In this document: in pieces, positions 61,989 to 64,000 of the stretch
Layout of the letters: every line of letters starts with the position of its first letter
Numbering within the stretch: the first letter of the stretch is position 1
NCBI RefSeq assembly: GCF_000359745.1
Contig: NZ_AQHN01000072.1
Location: forward strand, 124,001 to 188,000
Length of the DNA: 64,000 nt
Direction: 5' to 3'
From: Rhizobium freirei PRF 81
GTDB taxonomy: Bacteria; Pseudomonadota; Alphaproteobacteria; Rhizobiales; Rhizobiaceae
Position numbers and translations under genes: made by a program
The notes under the pieces: generated by a model
Told to the model about the DNA's origin: nothing
The model's database searches: none
What the model saw: the letters and a program-made list of their open reading frames with translations, nothing else

Positions 61989-62876
61989 TCAGCCTAAAAT
62001 TTCGGCGTCAATGCGGCTCTTGAAAGCCAGCAGATCATTCCATGCAAGCCGCTTGTTGATAGGCGCGGTGAGCAATTCCTGCGGATGAAGGCTGGCAATC
62101 GCCGGTATGGTTCGGCCAAGAATGCTGATATCCCGCCATTGTCCGCGCAACCCATGAATAGTTTCGGCGCTTCCGAAGAAATGCCGCGCGGTAAAATTGC
62201 CGAGCAGCAACAAGGCCTTCGGTTCGGCAAGGGCAATCTGTCGTTCTATGAACGGGCGGCATATCTCGATTTCCGGTGCGGAGGGCGCGCGGTTGCCGGG
62301 CGGGCGCCACGGAATGACGTTGGTGAGCAGAATCCCGTCCCGCTGCAAGCTGATAGCGGCCAGCATCTTGTCCAGCAGCTGACCGGCGCGGCCGGCAAAC
62401 GGCGTACCTTCCCGATCGTCGTCGGCACTCGGCATCGGGCCGATCACCATGATTCGGCCTTCTGGCGTGCCGCTGGCAAAGATCGTCGAGCGGGCGCTGT
62501 TCTTGAGATTGCAGCTGTTGAAGGCTTCGATCGCGGTCTTGAGCTCGCTGAGCGAGCGCGCGCTTTCAGCGGCGAAGCGGGCTTGTTCGACGGCCTGTTC
62601 GTCAGGAATAGCAGGCGCATTGCGCGGTGAAGCGGGAGGCGGTGCCACGGCTGGCTTTGCGGACTGACGGCGATCCGGCTGCGCTTTTGCCGTGGGCTGC
62701 GGTGCTTCCGGCCGAGGCGCCGCCGCCCTCGCCCCTTGCCGGGCGGCACGCATGGCCTCGAATTCGGCGAAACGATCGACCGGCTCATCTTCCAGCAGCC
62801 AGTCGACGCCGGCATCTGCATGAAAATGCAGAAGGGCGGCAAGTTCGGCCGATGTGAGGTCGCTGGCGGAAATCAT
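61989..62876 (-). CDS. Uracil-DNA glycosylase superfamily protein (family 4/5-like)
   Basis: A 295-residue protein. An Ala/Pro-rich N-terminal region (about 45-90) precedes the glycosylase domain, with EGTPFAGRAGQLLDKML, NVIPWRPPGNRAPS and LHPQELLTAP. The motif-A region reads IGPMPSADDD in place of the usual GEAPGxxED. Only one cysteine of the Fe-S set is clear at the N-terminal site (FNSCNLK), so a 4Fe-4S cluster is doubtful. It is expected to remove uracil from DNA, but activity needs proof. The start is 10 nt downstream of repeat copy 2 and lacks a good ribosome binding site. Confidence 0.82.
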   Translation of the reverse strand: MISASDLTSAELAALLHFHADAGVDWLLEDEPVDRFAEFEAMRAARQGARAAAPRPEAPQPTAKAQPDRRQSAKPAVAPPPASPRNAPAIPDEQAVEQARFAAESARSLSELKTAIEAFNSCNLKNSARSTIFASGTPEGRIMVIGPMPSADDDREGTPFAGRAGQLLDKMLAAISLQRDGILLTNVIPWRPPGNRAPSAPEIEICRPFIERQIALAEPKALLLLGNFTARHFFGSAETIHGLRGQWRDISILGRTIPAIASLHPQELLTAPINKRLAWNDLLAFKSRIDAEILG

Positions 62877-62886
62877 GAGGGAACTC

Positions 62887-62986
62887 TAGAGCAATTCCAG
62901 GAAAAGTGCATAGCGGTTTTCCGTTCGGAATTGCGCGAAAAAAAGATAGAGCCTTTCGCGATTCGAAGAAAAGCGAAGGGATTCTA
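62887..62986. repeat. RIME-like palindromic intergenic repeat, copy 2
   Basis: This 100-bp copy of the element at 61555-61659 shares long blocks (for example AGCGGTTTTCCGT and GCGATTCGAAGAAAAGCG) but has a degenerate right end (ATTCTA), so its terminal inverted repeats are imperfect. It lies directly upstream of the glycosylase start and must form most of that gene's 5' region. Confidence 0.72.
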
Positions 62987-63029
62987 GCCAAAGCGGCGCG
63001 GGAACGAAAGGGTGAGGGAGCCCGCTATC

Positions 63030-64000
63030 TCACGCCGTCCACTGGCCGATGTCCTCGCGCTCGCCGATCAGGGCAAGACCATGGGCGATCGACAGCAACT
63101 CGCCGCCGGTCTCGATGCGCTCCTGGCCGAAACGTTCCGTGAAGATGCGGCGTACTGCCGGCACGAAGGACGTGCCGCCGGTTAGGAACACCTTGTCGAT
63201 GGCGTCGGGCGACGTGTTCGTGGTGGTCAGTACGTCGTCGAGGGCGCCTTCGATACGGGCGAGATCCTCGGCAATCCACGTTTCGAAATCGGCGCGGCGA
63301 ACGTGCCGACGGCCGGCCTTGCCGAGCGGCGGGAAGCTGAATTCCGCCTCCTCCTCGGCGGAAAGCGCCATCTTCGTCGCCGATACGGCCTGATAGAGCG
63401 GATAGCCTTCATCATGCTCGACGAGATCGATAAAGGTCTCGAGCTTTTCGGGCTCCAGGCTGCTGCGCACCAGCGTCTTCAGATCGGCATATTCGCGCGA
63501 GGTCTTGAAGATCGAGAGCTGGTTCCAGCGGCCGAAATTGGCGTAATAGGAGGAGGGCATTTCCAGCAGCTTGTCGAAGCTCTTGAAGAAGCTGCCCTTG
63601 CCGATAGCCGGCGAGACGATGTTGTCGATCATCCGGAAATCGAAATGATCGCCGGCGATACCCACACCGGAATGGCCGATGGGAGTAGCCGTGAGCTTTC
63701 CGGCGATGGTCTCGAAGCGGATGAGGGAATAGTCCGTCGTACCGCCGCCGAAGTCGGCCACCAGCACGGTCGCATCCTTCTTCAGGTTCTGCGCGAAGTA
63801 GAAGGCGGCGGCCACCGGCTCGTAGACATAGTGAATTTCGGGGAAGCCGAAGCGGGCCAGCGCGGCATTGTAGCGCTCCGTCGCGAGCGCCGGATCCGGG
63901 TTGGCTCCAGCGAAATGAACGGGCCGGCCGGTGACGATCCGGGAAACGTCGCCCGGCCAGCCCTCTCCGGCATAGGCGCGCAGCCGCCGCACGAAAATCT
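63030..64000 (-). CDS. Hsp70-family (YegD-like) protein, N-terminus beyond the window
   Basis: The frame is open to the right edge, so only the last 323 or so residues are seen. They contain the actin/Hsp70 ATPase motifs FGFPEIHYVYEPVAAAFY, VADFGGGTTDYSL (phosphate 2) and VFLTGGTSFVPAVRRIF (adenosine). No substrate-binding domain follows, which matches YegD-type Hsp70 relatives rather than DnaK. The cellular role is unknown. The internal GTG at 63992 is not the real start. Confidence 0.85.
   Translation of the reverse strand, partial: IFVRRLRAYAGEGWPGDVSRIVTGRPVHFAGANPDPALATERYNAALARFGFPEIHYVYEPVAAAFYFAQNLKKDATVLVADFGGGTTDYSLIRFETIAGKLTATPIGHSGVGIAGDHFDFRMIDNIVSPAIGKGSFFKSFDKLLEMPSSYYANFGRWNQLSIFKTSREYADLKTLVRSSLEPEKLETFIDLVEHDEGYPLYQAVSATKMALSAEEEAEFSFPPLGKAGRRHVRRADFETWIAEDLARIEGALDDVLTTTNTSPDAIDKVFLTGGTSFVPAVRRIFTERFGQERIETGGELLSIAHGLALIGEREDIGQWTA

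Overview
The window is a gene-dense stretch of alphaproteobacterial chromosome, most likely from a Rhizobium-type member of the Rhizobiaceae. That assignment rests on gene content and order: sodB, a stand-alone pha2/mnh-type antiporter operon next to mucR, a DivJ-type kinase, feuN-feuP-feuQ, cycHJKL-degP-two-component pair-glnE-pleC, and many proteins of families typical of Rhizobiales (DUF930, DUF1491, DUF2336, DUF5330, DUF1214/DUF1254). GC content is high and codon use looks even throughout. There is no integrase, transposase, phage gene, tRNA, rRNA or CRISPR array that I can support, so it reads as core chromosome rather than an island.

Layout. 1-9.6 kb: a truncated SnoaL-like gene, an Asp/Glu racemase-family gene, sodB, a metallophosphoesterase, a WYL regulator divergent from a LysE exporter, a cytochrome c'/di-haem cytochrome c/C39-like peptidase group, a GNAT, and a MerR regulator divergent from a Tat-type class A beta-lactamase. 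9.7-20.6 kb: a leftward ptrB-DUF1697-selO group, the cbpA-cbpM chaperone pair, a polysaccharide deacetylase, an AI-2E permease, a two-domain VOC dioxygenase and a haemolysin III protein. 21-27 kb: a seven-gene Mrp/Pha cation/proton antiporter operon with 1-4 nt overlaps or very short gaps, followed by mucR. 28-36 kb: sufE, DUF5330, divJ overlapping a peptidoglycan-binding membrane protein, DUF1491, DUF2336, small proteins and a DUF1214/DUF1254 pair. 36-40 kb: a class A PBP, a YcgN-type protein, a frameshifted MmcQ/YjbR gene and a Dabb protein.

40-57 kb is regulatory and envelope biology: feuNPQ (osmotic and cyclic-glucan control), a lipoprotein, cytochrome c maturation genes ccmI-E-F-H, periplasmic protease degP with its own two-component pair, glnE and, convergent to it, pleC. 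DivJ and PleC are the opposing kinase and phosphatase of the cell-cycle regulator DivK, and both are encoded here about 23 kb apart. 57-64 kb: pepN, an uncharacterised protein with a well-supported TTG start, two candidate small proteins, a uracil-DNA glycosylase bracketed by two copies of a palindromic intergenic repeat, and a YegD-type Hsp70 running off the right edge.

I did not find a clear new multi-gene system. The observations I consider most worth checking are a dense cluster of GANTC (CcrM) sites upstream of feuN, the frameshifted MmcQ gene, unannotated small proteins (one translationally coupled to DUF2336), deviating active-site motifs in the glycosylase and the deacetylase, and several perfect palindromes in the intergenic gaps.
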